Part shown: piece after piece, positions 1 through 11,274 of the stretch
How positions within the stretch are numbered: the first letter of the stretch is position 1
Layout of the letters: every line of letters begins with the position of its first letter
DNA from: Agapanthus africanus
Lineage: Eukaryota; Streptophyta; Magnoliopsida; Asparagales; Amaryllidaceae
NCBI GenBank assembly: GCA_030015575.1
Contig: JASDDO010000006.1
Coordinates: 206,403,632-206,467,631 of the forward strand
Direction of reading: 5' to 3'
Length of the DNA: 64,000 nt
The notes under the pieces: model-generated
Databases searched by the model: none
Told to the model about the DNA's origin: nothing
The model's input: only the letters and a program-made list of their open reading frames with translations
Translations under genes and position numbers: made by a program

Positions 1-240
1 ATGTGTGTTGTCCATCGATGCAAGCGCGAGGCATTTTGCCGTGGCACAGTCAGCGTCCCATGTCTTGCGGACTTCAATGTCCGCAACTGAGGATTTTGGG
101 CCTGGGACGGGCGGAGCTGAAGCCGTGAGGACATATGATACTTTATCATAAGTCAAGGCGATCTTCAGATTCCTTAGCCAGTCTTTATAGTTGGTCCCAT
201 TCAGTTTGTTCTTATCTAGTAGAAGCTTAAGTCCAGTCAT
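1..240 (-). CDS. Copia gag, N-terminal part (A1), partial
   Basis: First 80 codons of a Copia gag-pol reading frame, starting with Met-Thr-Gly-Leu-Lys at 240 and running off the window. The N-terminus shows the plant Copia gag signature: a Leu-Leu-Leu-Asp-Lys-Asn stretch, then Asn-Tyr-Lys-Asp-Trp. It is near-identical to the start of the A2 gag at 8770, and gags of C, D and E begin at the same Met-Thr-Gly-Leu, which supports this start. The product would be the structural capsid-like protein of the element. Nothing can be said about the rest of the protein because it lies outside the window. Confidence 0.7.
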   Translation of the reverse strand, partial: MTGLKLLLDKNKLNGTNYKDWLRNLKIALTYDKVSYVLTASAPPVPGPKSSVADIEVRKTWDADCATAKCLALASMDNTH

Positions 241-681
241 TGGTATCTGCCATTAAGAGAGAGAAAAGAATACACTCAGCGAAAGCTCTTGCACAGATTA
301 GATTGGTTTATTATCTTGTCTAATCGATGTTTCCCACTGCTTTTTATCAAGTTTTCTTTCAAACCTTAAAAAGAAAAACTAGCCTGGATTAATTACAGTC
401 TACAACTTCGCTAACCGTTCAGCCAGGCCAGTGTCGGTACTTTGAGGGAGGTTCCCCGTACTTTCGCACGGACCTAATTAGAGTAAACCTCGTTTTCCCA
501 GAGGCGGAGCCCCGTTAACACCTTTCTAGACACCTAATGAGTTAGCTAATTGTAAACTGTAAAACTCTCCTAGGAGCAACTATTGCCCATAGTGGGATCG
601 GGATCCAACCATCACATGGAAGGTATGCAATCTCATTGCAAATTTCAACACTTGAAATTCCCGATGTAATTTTTACCCCTA

Positions 682-890
682 GTACTTATGACCTTAACTA
701 TGGTCAACAAATCATAAGTACCAGTCAAGTTCTACCCGTCATTTCTTGATTAATTAGACCCACCCATATGACCCTTAACTATGGTCAACAAAGTCGCATG
801 AATGTCCTAATTAATCTGCATCATATGCATTGTAGGAAGACATCACTTAGCTACCGTACACTACGCCTTAACTAAAGTCAACAAACGTAG
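682..890 (-). other. Three consecutive stem-loops in leader (A1)
   Basis: Stem 1 has 10-bp perfect arms, GTACTTATGA (682-691) and TCATAAGTAC (712-721). Stem 2 pairs roughly 765-772 with 793-800. Stem 3 pairs CTACG (861-865) with CGTAG (886-890). All three loops carry the same core, CCTTAACTA followed by GTCAACA. The arrangement recurs in C, D and E with changed stem sequences. Confidence 0.55.
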
Positions 891-977
891 CACGAATACT
901 AAGTACTCTACTTCCTAAAATGATGGAGGGTTGCGAATGATTTTTAAGAAAATCTTTAACGCTTTGAACTTGATATC

Positions 978-1082
978 GTTGTAGAATCAAACAGTTTTCA
1001 AAAGGAGTGGCTTAAGCTCCGCAGTTTTGAAATGTAGCTTTTTCATAAATAGCCGAGCAGTTTTTAAATCCGATTCTACAAC
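978..1082 (-). other. Long-range stem around a conserved small hairpin (A1)
   Basis: GTTGTAGAATC at 978-988 is the exact reverse complement of GATTCTACAAC at 1072-1082. Inside lies GGAG, TGGCTTAAG, CTCC, which can form a small hairpin and is nearly invariant in all the Copia leaders here. Confidence 0.55.
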
Positions 1083-1102
1083 ATCTTTTAGGTTTATTTT
1101 CT

Positions 1103-1125
1103 TTACATTAATCACATTAATGTAA
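1103..1125 (-). other. AT-rich perfect hairpin in leader (A1)
   Basis: TTACATTAAT, loop CAC, ATTAATGTAA: 10-bp perfect arms. C keeps 9 bp of this hairpin with loop CTC at 24585-24605. Confidence 0.5.
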
Positions 1126-1221
1126 TCCCATCATTTAAGTCCTTAAGCCAATCACAGAAAAGAAACGAAAATAACACGTACGCTTATGCCATCCGCATTC
1201 GCCGCAATGTTCCGTTATGCA

Positions 1222-1244
1222 CCGTTAGGTTACTTAACTAACGG
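1222..1244 (-). other. CCGTTAG/CTAACGG hairpin in leader (A1)
   Basis: CCGTTAG at 1222-1228 pairs with CTAACGG at 1238-1244, and the stem can extend inward with one bulged base. It is the most strongly conserved short sequence of the leaders, found again at 9753, 24701 and 54353. Confidence 0.5.
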
Positions 1245-2497
1245 CATACCGGGACGGGACTAGCGCGGGTCTAAAACATAAGCAACGTCTATTATATATC
1301 ATATATATAATAAGTCATTCGCCTCAGATTTCGCAGAACACAGGCAGCAGAAATATAGATATAACGTGGGATATACTAGGACGTCTGTATTTAGTATTTA
1401 GCCAGAATAGAAAATACGGATTCCACAGTCGCGATGAATAGCCAAGCCCACACCCTGGACCCCTATGAGAGCGGCAAGTGACCCTACCAATCCTGGAGTT
1501 TAGGAGACCCGGTCTCGACTCCTCGAGATGGCCTCCCACTGAACCCCAGAACCCGGTCACCTGTGCTCCCCTCCTTGGATCCATCCTAATGCGGAAAAGT
1601 AAATAATATACAACACTGGTGACACAACCGCAACCTGGAAGTGCCCCAAAATAAAAGAATATTACATTACATTTGAATTTACATGAATGAAAATAAAAAG
1701 CTCTCATCTCACAAAACCCCCCCGGCTATTCAATCGCGACAATCCTACACATCATATCTCAGCAACACATAATATCACATATCATCAACGTAAGTAAGTA
1801 TGCGTACCCCGATTGTCGTTGATGTATAGCAACGAAACCGGCGATATCTAACATACTACACTTACGGTCACAGAAAAGAAAGTGTAAAACTACAATATTT
1901 GGAATCCAGATTCTCTTTAGACATCATAAATGCGAAATATCACATATCCCATATTTCATGCCTAAACCATATGAATTCCACATATTGTATCACATTCCAG
2001 ACAAACAGACAGTATTAAAGTTTTTCGAACGAACAATCAAGCACCCAAGATTCACTAAAGCTCAACACTTGAGCAGGGTTCTAAAGATCCGGAGTGTGAC
2101 ACAGTAGTAGCGGTCCAGCCGTAGAAGGGTCAAGCCAACGCCTCACATGTAGCACGCCGTACTGTCCCAAACCCTAGGGTTCAAAGGGCAGTTCGAGACG
2201 GTCACATAATCGAGTTAAGATTTGTTGTCTTCTAGAGGGACCACCGCAAAAAGACTTGCACGTATCTCGAAACTATTTAAACCCCGTGAATATTGAGTAA
2301 ATGATATTCGTTCAAGAACTTCAATACTTTCTAGTTTACCCGGAAATAAAAGCGAAATGAAAATTCCGATCGAAACCACTAGGCCAAAAACATCTCCAGA
2401 ATTTTTCAACAGCAGATTCAGATTAAACATATTCAGAATATAATATAGCATGTAATGAAAATTACTGTGCAAAAAATTGTCAAAGAGCCCCTTGTAT

Positions 2498-2545
2498 GGC
2501 CGCAGATGCGCGGCCTAAGCTTGCTTATGCCGCGCTTACGCGGCC
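2498..2545 (-). other. GC-rich alternative hairpins near the primer site (A1)
   Basis: The arms are GGCCGC (2498-2503), GCGGCCTAAGC (2510-2520), GCTTATGCCGC (2523-2533), GCCGCG (2529-2534) and CGCGGC (2539-2544). Neighbouring arms can pair with the one on either side, so alternative folds are possible. It lies about 200 bp from the primer site. D has a comparable set at 55142-55182. Confidence 0.5.
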
Positions 2546-2730
2546 AAAGTTACTGTTCACGGCCACGAATTTTCCAGATTGTCTAATTTTTACCTGCTCT
2601 ATTTTTTGAGAATTTTTAATTCTGAAAAAGGTCAGTTTTAAAAAAATTTCCAGAGAGCAATTTTAAAAGTCGTATTTTGTTTCGATCAGACTTTTTACTT
2701 CGCAAAAAGGTCGCCTAATGTTCTAGGTCG

Positions 2731-2742
2731 GCTATGATACCA
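2731..2742 (-). other. Primer binding site of A1
   Basis: On the minus strand this is TGGTATCATAGC, one base off the initiator-tRNA-Met primer site TGGTATCAGAGC. It lies one base from the LTR end at 2744. The A2 copy at 11262-11273 matches exactly. Confidence 0.8.
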
Positions 2743-2743
2743 A

Positions 2744-4829
2744 TGAAGGGTTTGTTTAGCACCCTATGAAGTGTTTTGAAGCATCACATGTCCAAAAGTT
2801 ATGATTTTTATTGTCTAAACAAACACGCATATGGATCGATCCTAGAAAATTAGGTTTAGTAAACTTTAAGCTAACAAAAGTTAGGGTTTGAAGGCTACAA
2901 CCTTTGTAGCTCCCATTTTTGCTTCGCTCCTTAGGCTCTTTGGTGATGAGTCGAGGTCCTCTTGAACTCCCCTTGTGTCCACGACGATCCACCGCGGAGA
3001 TCTCCGTCCAAGCTCGCTACTTCGTCAAACCGAAGATAACACTCTAAACAAAATGGCTAAGCTTGTGTAGAATGTTGTTGTGGTTTTGGATCTCACTTCA
3101 AAAACCTTTCTTTGATTGTGTTTGACTCACTAGAAAAAACTAGAGAGGAGAAGATCAAGGAGGATGAAAATGGTGGCTATTTCTTTTCAAGAGGTAAAAT
3201 GATAACCATAAGGTTAAGCTTTTAAAAGAAATAAATATCACTATATATATTTATTCCTTCTTGACCCCAACCATGATTAAATGATAGATGATTAATTTAA
3301 CTTGGGTTTAGAATGATAAAGGAAAGGATAACCATGGTTTAGTGGTAGGTGAGCATGGTTAGGTTAGAAGAAGCATGTAGAAACTAGCATAATTATCCTT
3401 TCCTTTTCATTTTCTTTTTAAATCCATAATCAAATAATAATCCATTAAATAATCAATGGTGTGAGTCTTATATTGCCACCATTTCCATATATAATCAACC
3501 ATGATGGTTTGATGTATGTATGTGTACATGTATGCACATCTACATGTGCATGAAACTAGAAAAGAAGAAAGAAACACATGCATGCATGCATACATCCATC
3601 AAACCCTAGAAAAGTTTTAAGTGAGAAAACTAATGGTTAAATAATAAATCAACACTTGATTTATCAATCCGGTCATATCTCATATGACCCCACCAAAAGC
3701 AGTTCACCCGATCAATGTTCGGTATCATATACGCACATTTCAATCGGGTGCATGCGCATATCGCATATGCACACCACAACGTTTCGCCTGGACTGGGTAA
3801 CTCCTCTGTGGGACTCTAAGACTCGTCAATACGCCGGCAGAGGGTAATGATCATATCAAGTACCCGCAAGCGGTCAGCTAAACGTAACGGCCACCCGGGT
3901 ATTGAGCGATCAGAAGACAACAAGCGAACCTGTTACAACTCCTGTCGAGCCATCCGGCAACACTACCGTACAGTCCGGTCTCTTCGTCAGATATGCTGCA
4001 TATCGAGGCTAGGGATGGTCACGTCGACCCCAATAACTCAATAAGTCGTGCCGATGAATGGTCTATAACAGTTCGAGAAACTACTGATAACACTTATCAG
4101 CAAATCTCAGCAGCCCTGGCCAGGGACTTGCTGCTATAACCAGTCGGGCACAGTACAGCATCAACTCCCAATATCGGGAGAGACGAAACCCCTCCTATCG
4201 CTCATTGCCTTCGTGTGTCTCGGGACTGTACCCAACGGCCACCTGCTTGCACGCCTCAGTAGAGCCATGGTAGGGTGGTAATCAAAGTACAGTGGGAGAA
4301 CACACAAGGCTCTATGACGATCTCGGGTCTACAGACTAACCTGTACCTGTGTCACCTGAGAACTGCTATCCGACGATAGATATAATTCTATATAGGAGTT
4401 CTCGGCGAGTCCGTCCAGTGTACCCAGTCACCACTGAGCACCCGTATATGATCTTGATATCAAACATCGATGAATGTGGGAACATCCATCGCCCATCGTA
4501 TGGGTCTAGTATCATATACGCTAGTCTACTCTGGTATATCGATGCCCCGTCTCGATACACCTCCGACTAGGGACATTTCAGGATATGCTTATAGACTACA
4601 GATGTCCCACTAGTATGATCTCCATCATAATCAGAGTAGTCAAGCCGATATCCTTAGGGCTTTATCAGCATGTATGAATGAATAGAAGCATGATCAAATA
4701 AACATGTCAGATAAAGAAAAACCAGATAGCATACTATCATGTCGAGCAAGAATGCAAACTGAATATATATACATGTATAGATACATCCACTATCACATAA
4801 TGGCCTCTACGGCATACATATATCCAACA
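2744..4829 (-). repeat. Shared Copia LTR (5' LTR of A1, 3' LTR of A2)
   Basis: A 2086-bp LTR that begins TGTTGGATATATG and ends CAAACCCTTCA on the minus strand. It is flanked by a primer site on one side (2731-2742) and by a purine tract, AGTGGGAGAT on the minus strand (4830-4839), on the other. It therefore serves as an LTR for two units. It pairs with 11275-13367 with about 20 base changes by eye. Confidence 0.88.
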
Positions 4830-4840
4830 ATCTCCCACTT
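4830..4840 (-). other. Polypurine tract of A2
   Basis: The minus-strand sequence AAGTGGGAGAT directly abuts the LTR start. The same tract abuts the left LTRs of C (19781-19790) and D (49361-49370). This is the usual position for second-strand priming in LTR elements. Confidence 0.75.
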
Positions 4841-4843
4841 GCA

Positions 4844-7800
4844 CTAAGGCCAGTTATTGGCGTATCTCATACCCAACTGCTCAAAAAGTCGCTCATGCTG
4901 CGGCTGAGGGAGGGCCTTGGTGAATGGATCCGCGGCGTTATTCTTTGTGTCTACTCTCTTAATCTCGATCTCGCGGCGATCTACAATCTCCCGGATCAAA
5001 TGAAATCGCCTCAGGATGTGTCTGGATCGCTGATGGGATCTGGGCTCCTTGGCTAACGCCATTGCCCCATTATTGTCACAATACAAAGGTATTGGATCAA
5101 TAATGGTTGGAACTACTCCTAGCTCCGAGACGAACTTCTTCATCCAGACGGCTTCCTTGGCGGCATCATTTGCAGCAATGTACTCAGCTTCCATCGTAGA
5201 GTCTGCAACGGTATCTTGTTTGGAACTCTTCCAACTTACCGCCCCTCCATTGAGGGTAAATACAAACCCTGAGATAGATTTGCTGTCAACCTTATCACTC
5301 TGGAAGCTCGAATCGGTAAAGGCCTCCATTTGGAGATCTTTATTACCATACACCAAAAACAATTCTTTAGTCCTTCGTAAGTACTTAAGAATGTTCTTCA
5401 CAGTTGTCCAGTGGTTCTCCCCCTGGTTGGATTGATACGTGCTTACAACACTAAGTGCATAGGCTACATCTGGGCGTGTACATAACATCGCATACATTAT
5501 AGATCCTACTGCCGAAGCATAAGGTATAATGCTCATGCGAGCTCTCTCTTCATCGGTCTTTGGACAAGAATCCTTGGAGAGAGTGACTCCATGGCAAGCG
5601 GGTAAGGCACCCCGCTTGGAGTCTTCCATACTAAACCTCTTTAGGATGGTGTTGATGTACCTGGTTTGGGACAGTCCCAATAACTTTTTGGATCTATCCC
5701 TATAGATCCTTATACCCAGGATGTATGTGGCATCACCCAGGTCCTTCATAGAGAACCTTAGTGATAAGAATGATTTGACCGACTGCAGCATAGGAGTGTC
5801 ATTTCCTATCAGAAGAATGTCATCCACGTACAATAATAGGAATGTGACAGCTCTTCCTACAGCCTTCCTATAAACACAAGGTTCATCCGGATTTTTGATG
5901 AAATCAAACTCTTTGATAACATCATCGAAACAGATGTTCCAACTCCGAGATGCCTGCTTTAACCCATATATGGATTTAAGCAATCTACATGCTTTCTCGC
6001 TGCTCCCACTGTCAATGAAGCCCTCCGGCTGATCCATATAAACACATTCTTCTAAATCTCCATTTAGAAATGCTGTTTTAACGTCCATCTGCCAGATTTC
6101 ATAGTCGTAATGTGCAGCAATAGCAAGTAGGATCCGAATAGACTTAAGCATGGCTACGGGCGAAAAAGTTTCGTCATAGTCCAAACCTGGTCTTTGACGA
6201 AAACCTTTCGCCACAAGTCTTGCCTTATAGGTCTCTACCTGCCCATCCACACCAATCTTTCTTTTAAAGATCCATTTGCACCCTACAGGTTTTACCCCAG
6301 GGGGTACAATGTCCAAAGTCCATACTTTGTTGGTGTAGATAGACTCCATTTTGGATCTCATGGCATCCAGCCACTTCACAGAGTCACCACTCGTGATAGC
6401 TTGCTGAAAACTGGTAGGATCATCATCTTCCATGATACAGTCTTCTCTGTCACCATCAATGAGGAAACCGTAGTACCTCTCCGGTGGGCGAGAAGTCCTA
6501 CCAGACCTACGGAGTGGCCGAGGTTCTTCAGTTTCTGTTGCAACAGCCGGTTCAACCAAATTGTCATGTGTAGTTTGTGTCTCCAGAACCTCTTCTAGAT
6601 CTACCACTTTTCCATCATCTCTATCTGTGAAAAACTCTTTTTCCAAGAATGTGGCATACTGAGAAACAAACACTTTTTGTTCCTCTTTGTGGTAGAACAG
6701 ATATCCATAAGAATTCTTTGGATATCCCACAAAGTTACACATGACTGACCGTGTCTCGAGTTTGTCCGGATTCTGCTTTTTAACATAGGCCGGGCAACCC
6801 CAAATCTTAATTCTTTTAAGAGATGGTCTCTTCCCATTCCATATCTCATATGGCGTGGTAGACACGGCTTTGGTTGGAACCCTGTTTAGCAGAAACGCGG
6901 CAGTCTCCAATGCATGTCCCCAAAACGAGACTGGTAACTCAGCGTCACTCATCATGGACCGGACCATATCTAATAGGGTCCTATTCCGTCATTCTGACAC
7001 ACCGTTGTGCTGTGGTGTGTAAGGAGGAGTGAGCTGAGAGAGAATCCCATTCTCTTTTAGGAAGTTTGCAAATTCTGTACTGAGATACTCACCACCTCGA
7101 TCTGATCGAAGCATCTTAATACTCAAGCCGGTTTGTTTTTCTACTTCTTGTTTATATTCAATGAATTTCTCGAATGCTTCGGACTTGTGCTTTAATAAAA
7201 ATACATGACCGAATCTTGAGAAATCGTCGGTGAATGTAATGAAGTATGAAAAACCGCCTCTAGCCTGTGTAGACATTGGCCCACATACATCACTATGTAT
7301 GAGGCCAAGGAGCTGAGCAGCTCTTTCTCCGTGTCCGGTAAACGGAGTTTTGGTTATTTTACCCTTGATACAAGACTGGCAAGTCGCATAAGATTTATAT
7401 TCAAAAGGGTTTAAATATCCATCTTTATGTAACTTGTTTAGTCTTGTCTCGTTAATATGACCAAGTCTACAGTGCCAAAGAAAAGCTTCATTTAATTCTG
7501 AAATTTATCTTTTATTAGTGTGTTGTACACTGAAAACTGTGTGTTGATTTAGGACATATATTCCGTTGTTAAGCGCACCATACCCAACCAACATTTGATT
7601 TAGGTGAATGTTCATTACATTGTTCTGCAACACAAAATTATATCCTTCATTGTCCAACAAAGAAACGAATATTATATTACATAGCATATCAGGTACAAAA
7701 TAACATGGATTCAAAATCAAAATACATCCAGACGGCAACCCCAAGTGATACTCTCCCACTGCGACTGTATGTACATTGGAACCATTTCAAACGCGGATAG

Positions 7801-8770
7801 TATGGTCACCTGTCTTCAAAATCTTGCTATTTCTCAGCCCCTGCATAGAATTGCAAATGTGAGAACCTGAACCGGTATCCAATACCCAGGAAGCAGAGTT
7901 TATAGAAAAACAGTTTTCAGTCACAAACGCACCTGAAGCAGAAGCATCACCATGCTTCTTCTTGAGACTTAAGTACTCTGTGCAATTGCGCTTCCAATGT
8001 CCTGTCTTGTGGCAATGAAAACACTCGCCTTTTCCCGGGTCTCCAGCCGTGGACTTTCCCTTTCCCTTCGCCTTTTTGACTCCGCCCTTAGGATTAGTGG
8101 GTTTCTTCTTTTTCTTTCCTTTGGCCTTAGCTTTTGGGCGAGAAGAAGAAGACTGTCCAATGGTCATAACGGGAGTCTTTGCTGACTTCATAGTGCTCTC
8201 TGCACTCCTTAACATATTAAGGAGTTCAGGGAGTTCCTTCTCCATGCTATGCATGTTAAAGTTCACTATGAACTGAGCAAAGGTGGAGGGGAGGGACTGC
8301 AGAATAATATCTATATATTGCTCATTGTCCATTGTCCATCCAAGGTCCTCAAGCTCTTCTATAAGAGCTATCATCTTCAAAACATGGTCCGCTACTGGTG
8401 TGCCAGGAGCCATCCGCATGTGAAATAGTTTCTTTGATGCTTCGTATCGTAATACGCGGGACTGCTCCCCATACAACTCCTTTGTATGGAGCAGTATCCC
8501 GTGAATGTCCATGTCCTCGTGCTGCTTTTGATGTGTGTTGTCCATCGATGCAAGCGCGAGGCATTTTGCCGTGGCACAGTCAGCGTCCCATGTCTTGCGG
8601 ACTTCAATGTCCGCAACTGAGGATTTTGGGCCTGGGACGGGCGGGGCTGAAGCCGTGAGGACATATGATACTTTATCATAAGTCAAGGCGATCTTCAGAT
8701 TCCTTAGCCAGTCTTTATAGTTGGTCCCATTCAGTTTGTTCTTATCTAGTAGAAGCTTAAGTCCAGTCAT
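4844..8770 (-). pseudogene. Copia gag-pol remnant of A2
   Basis: The polyprotein follows the Copia order gag, protease, integrase, reverse transcriptase, RNase H. Gag starts at 8770 (Met-Thr-Gly-Leu-Lys) and includes a CCHC zinc knuckle, Cys-Phe-His-Cys to Asn-Cys, at about 7985-8030. The protease motif Leu-Asp-Thr-Gly-Ser-Gly lies near 7880. The GAG-pre-integrase motif Cys-Arg-Leu-Gly-His-Ile-Asn lies near 7470 and the integrase core Asp-Arg-Gly-Gly-Glu-Tyr near 7090. Reverse transcriptase shows Tyr-Val-Asp-Asp-Ile-Leu near 5825, and RNase H shows Glu-Ala-Glu-Tyr-Ile near 5190 and Cys-Asp-Asn-Asn-Gly-Ala near 5070. The coding part is broken, with about three or four breaks. Long stretches are still open, in keeping with a young insertion. 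Clade placement (Angela/Tork-like) is inference. Confidence 0.9.
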
Positions 8771-11274
8771 TGGTATCTGCCATTAAGAGATAGAAAAGAA
8801 TACACTCAGCGAAAGCTCTTGCACAGATTAGATTGGTTTATTATCTTGTCTAATCGATGTTTCCCACTGCTTTTTATCAAGTTTTCTTTCAAACCTTAAA
8901 AAGACAAAACTAGCCAGGATTAATTACAGTCTACAACTTCGCTAACCGTTCAGCCAGGCCAGTGTCGGTACTTTGAGGGAGGTTCCCCGTGCTTTCGCAA
9001 GGACCTAATTAGAGTAAACCTCGTTTTCCCAGAGGCGGAGCCCCGTTAACACCTTTCTAGACACCTAATGAGTTAGCTAATTGTAAACTGTAAAACTCTC
9101 CTAGGAGCAACTATTGCCCATAGTGGGATCGGGATCCAACCATCACATGGAAGGTATGCAATCTCATTGCAAATTTCAACACTTGAAATTCCCGATGTAA
9201 TTTTTACCCCTAGTACTTATGACCTTAACTATGGTCAACAAATCATAAGTACCAGTCAAGTTCTACCCGTCATTTCTTGATTAATTAGACCCACCCATAT
9301 GACCCTTAACTATGGTCAACAAAGTCGCATGAATGTCCTAATTAATCTGCATCATATGCATTGTAGGAAGACATCACTTAGCTACCGTACACTACGCCTT
9401 AACTAAAGTCAACAAACGTAGCACGAATACTAAGTACTTTACTTCCTAAAATGATGGAGGGTTGCGAATGATTTTTAAGAAAATCTTTAACGCTTTGAAC
9501 TTGATATCGTTGTAGAATCAAACAGTTTTCAAAAGGAGTGGCTTAAGCTCCACAGTTTTGAAATGTAGCTTTTTCAAAAATAGCCGAGCAGTTTTTAAAT
9601 CCGATTCTACAACATCTTTTAGGTTTATTTTCTTTACATTAATCACATTAATGTAATCCCATCATTTAAGTCCTTAAGCCAATCACAGAAAAGAAACGAA
9701 AATAACACGTACGCTTATGCCATCCGCATTCGCCGCAATGTTCCGTTATGCACCGTTAGGTTACTTAACTAACGGCATACCGGGACGGGACTAGCGCGGG
9801 TGTAAAACATAAGCAACGTCTATTATATATCATATATATAATAAGTCATTCGTCTCAGATTTCACAGAACACAGGCAGCAGAAATATAGATATAACGTGG
9901 GATATACTAGGACATCTGTATTTAGTATTTAGCCAGAATAGAAAATACGGATTCCACAGTCGCGATGAATAGCCAAGCCCACACCCTGGACCCCTACGAG
10001 AGCGGCAAGTGACCCTACCAATCCTGGAGTTTAGGAGACCCGGTCTCGACTCCTCGAGATGGCCTCCCACTGAACCCCAGAACCCGGTCACCTGTGCTCC
10101 CCTCCTTGGGTCCATCCTAATGCGGAAAAGTAAATAATATACAACACTGGTGACACAACCGCAACCTGGAAGTGCCCCAAAATAAAAGAATATTACATTA
10201 CATTTGAATTTACATGAATGAAAATAAAAAGCTCTCATCTCACAAAACCCCCCCGGCTATTCAATCGCGACAATCCTACACATCATATCTCAGCAGCACA
10301 TAATATCACATATCATCAACGTAAGTAAGTATGCGTACCCCGATTGTCGTTGATGTATAGCAACGAAACCGGCGATATCTAACATACTACACTTACGGTC
10401 ACAGAAAAGAAAGTGTAAAACTACAATATTTGGAATCCAGATTCTCTTTAGACATCATAAATGCGAAATATCACATATCCCGTATTTCATGCCTAAACCA
10501 TATGAATTCCACATATTGTATCACATTCCAGACAAACAGACAGTATTAAAGTTTTTCGAACGAACAATCAAGCACCCAAGATTCACTAAAGCTCAACATT
10601 TGAGCAGGGTTCAAAAGATCCGGAGTGTGACACAGTAGTGGCGGTCCAGCCGTAGAAGGGTCAAGCCAACGCCTCACATGTAGCACGCCGTACTGCCCCA
10701 AACCCTAGGGTTCAAAGGGCAGTTCGAGACGGTCACATAATCGAGTTAAGGTTTGTTGTCTTCTAGAGGGCCCACCGCAAAAAGACTTGCACGTATCTCG
10801 AAACTATTTAAACCCTGTGAATATTGAGTAAATGATATTCGTTCAAGAACTTCAATACTTTCTAGTTTACCCGGAAATAAAAGCGAAATGAAAATTCCGA
10901 TCGAAACCACTAGGCCAAAAACATCTCCAGAATTTTTCAACAGCAGATTCAGATTAAACATATTCAGAATATAATATAGCAGGTAATGAAAATTACTGTG
11001 CAAAAAATTGTCAAAGAGCCCCTTGTATGGCCGCAGATGCGCGGCCTAAGCTTGCTTATGCCGCGCTTACGCGGCCAAAGTTACTGTTCACGGCCACGAA
11101 TTTTCCAGATTGTCTAATTTTTACCTGCTCTATTTTTTGAGAATTTTTAATTCTGAAAAAGGTCAGTTTTAAAAAAATTTCCAGAGAGCAATTTTAAAAG
11201 TCGTATTTTGTTTCGATCGGACTTTTTACTTCGCAAAAAGGTCGCCTAATGTTCTAGGTCGGCTCTGATACCAA
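8771..11274 (-). other. Copia leader of A2
   Basis: Near-identical to the A1 leader (offset 8530-8531). It repeats the same structured parts: three stem-loops at 9213-9421, long-range stem 9509-9519 with 9603-9613, AT hairpin 9634-9656, CCGTTAG hairpin 9753-9775 and GC-rich hairpins 11029-11076. The copy is too recent to add evolutionary evidence; C, D and E provide that. No credible protein is seen. Confidence 0.75.
11262..11273 (-). other. Primer binding site of A2
   Basis: The minus strand reads TGGTATCAGAGC, matching the initiator tRNA-Met 3' end, one base from the LTR end at 11275. Confidence 0.88.

Larger units (their letters stand above)
241..2743 (-). other. Copia leader (5' untranslated region) of A1
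   Basis: About 2.5 kb lies between the primer site and the gag start, unusually long for Copia. No convincing protein is encoded. It contains several inverted repeats: three stem-loops at 682-890, a long-range stem joining 978-988 to 1072-1082, an AT hairpin at 1103-1125, a CCGTTAG/CTAACGG hairpin at 1222-1244 and a GC-rich hairpin group at 2498-2545. The same elements occur in order in A2, and most recur in C and D. Confidence 0.75.
1..4829 (-). mobile_element. Copia unit A1 (partial, cut by window edge)
   Basis: Right-hand part of a minus-strand Ty1/Copia retrotransposon. Reading leftwards from 4829 it shows a 5' LTR (2744-4829), a primer site (2731-2742), a leader of about 2.5 kb and the first 80 codons of gag, which run off the left edge. 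The whole stretch is almost identical to 8531-13367 (about 1% different by eye). Because a second internal region follows directly to the right of its LTR, A1 and A2 share that LTR as a head-to-tail array. The family is Copia; an Angela/Tork-type lineage is my guess from the pol of A2 and is not proven. Confidence 0.85.

Noticed and set aside
682-890. CRISPR-like appearance of three spaced similar repeats
   Set aside because: Only three imperfect repeats in a plant retrotransposon leader; no array structure or cas genes.
1324-1707. 127-codon minus-strand frame in the A leader (repeated at 9855-10238)
   Set aside because: Conserved only because the two copies are recent duplicates; the corresponding C and D leader stretches do not show a comparable protein.
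5049-5435. Plus-strand frame within A2 pol
   Set aside because: Antisense shadow of the RNase H coding region.
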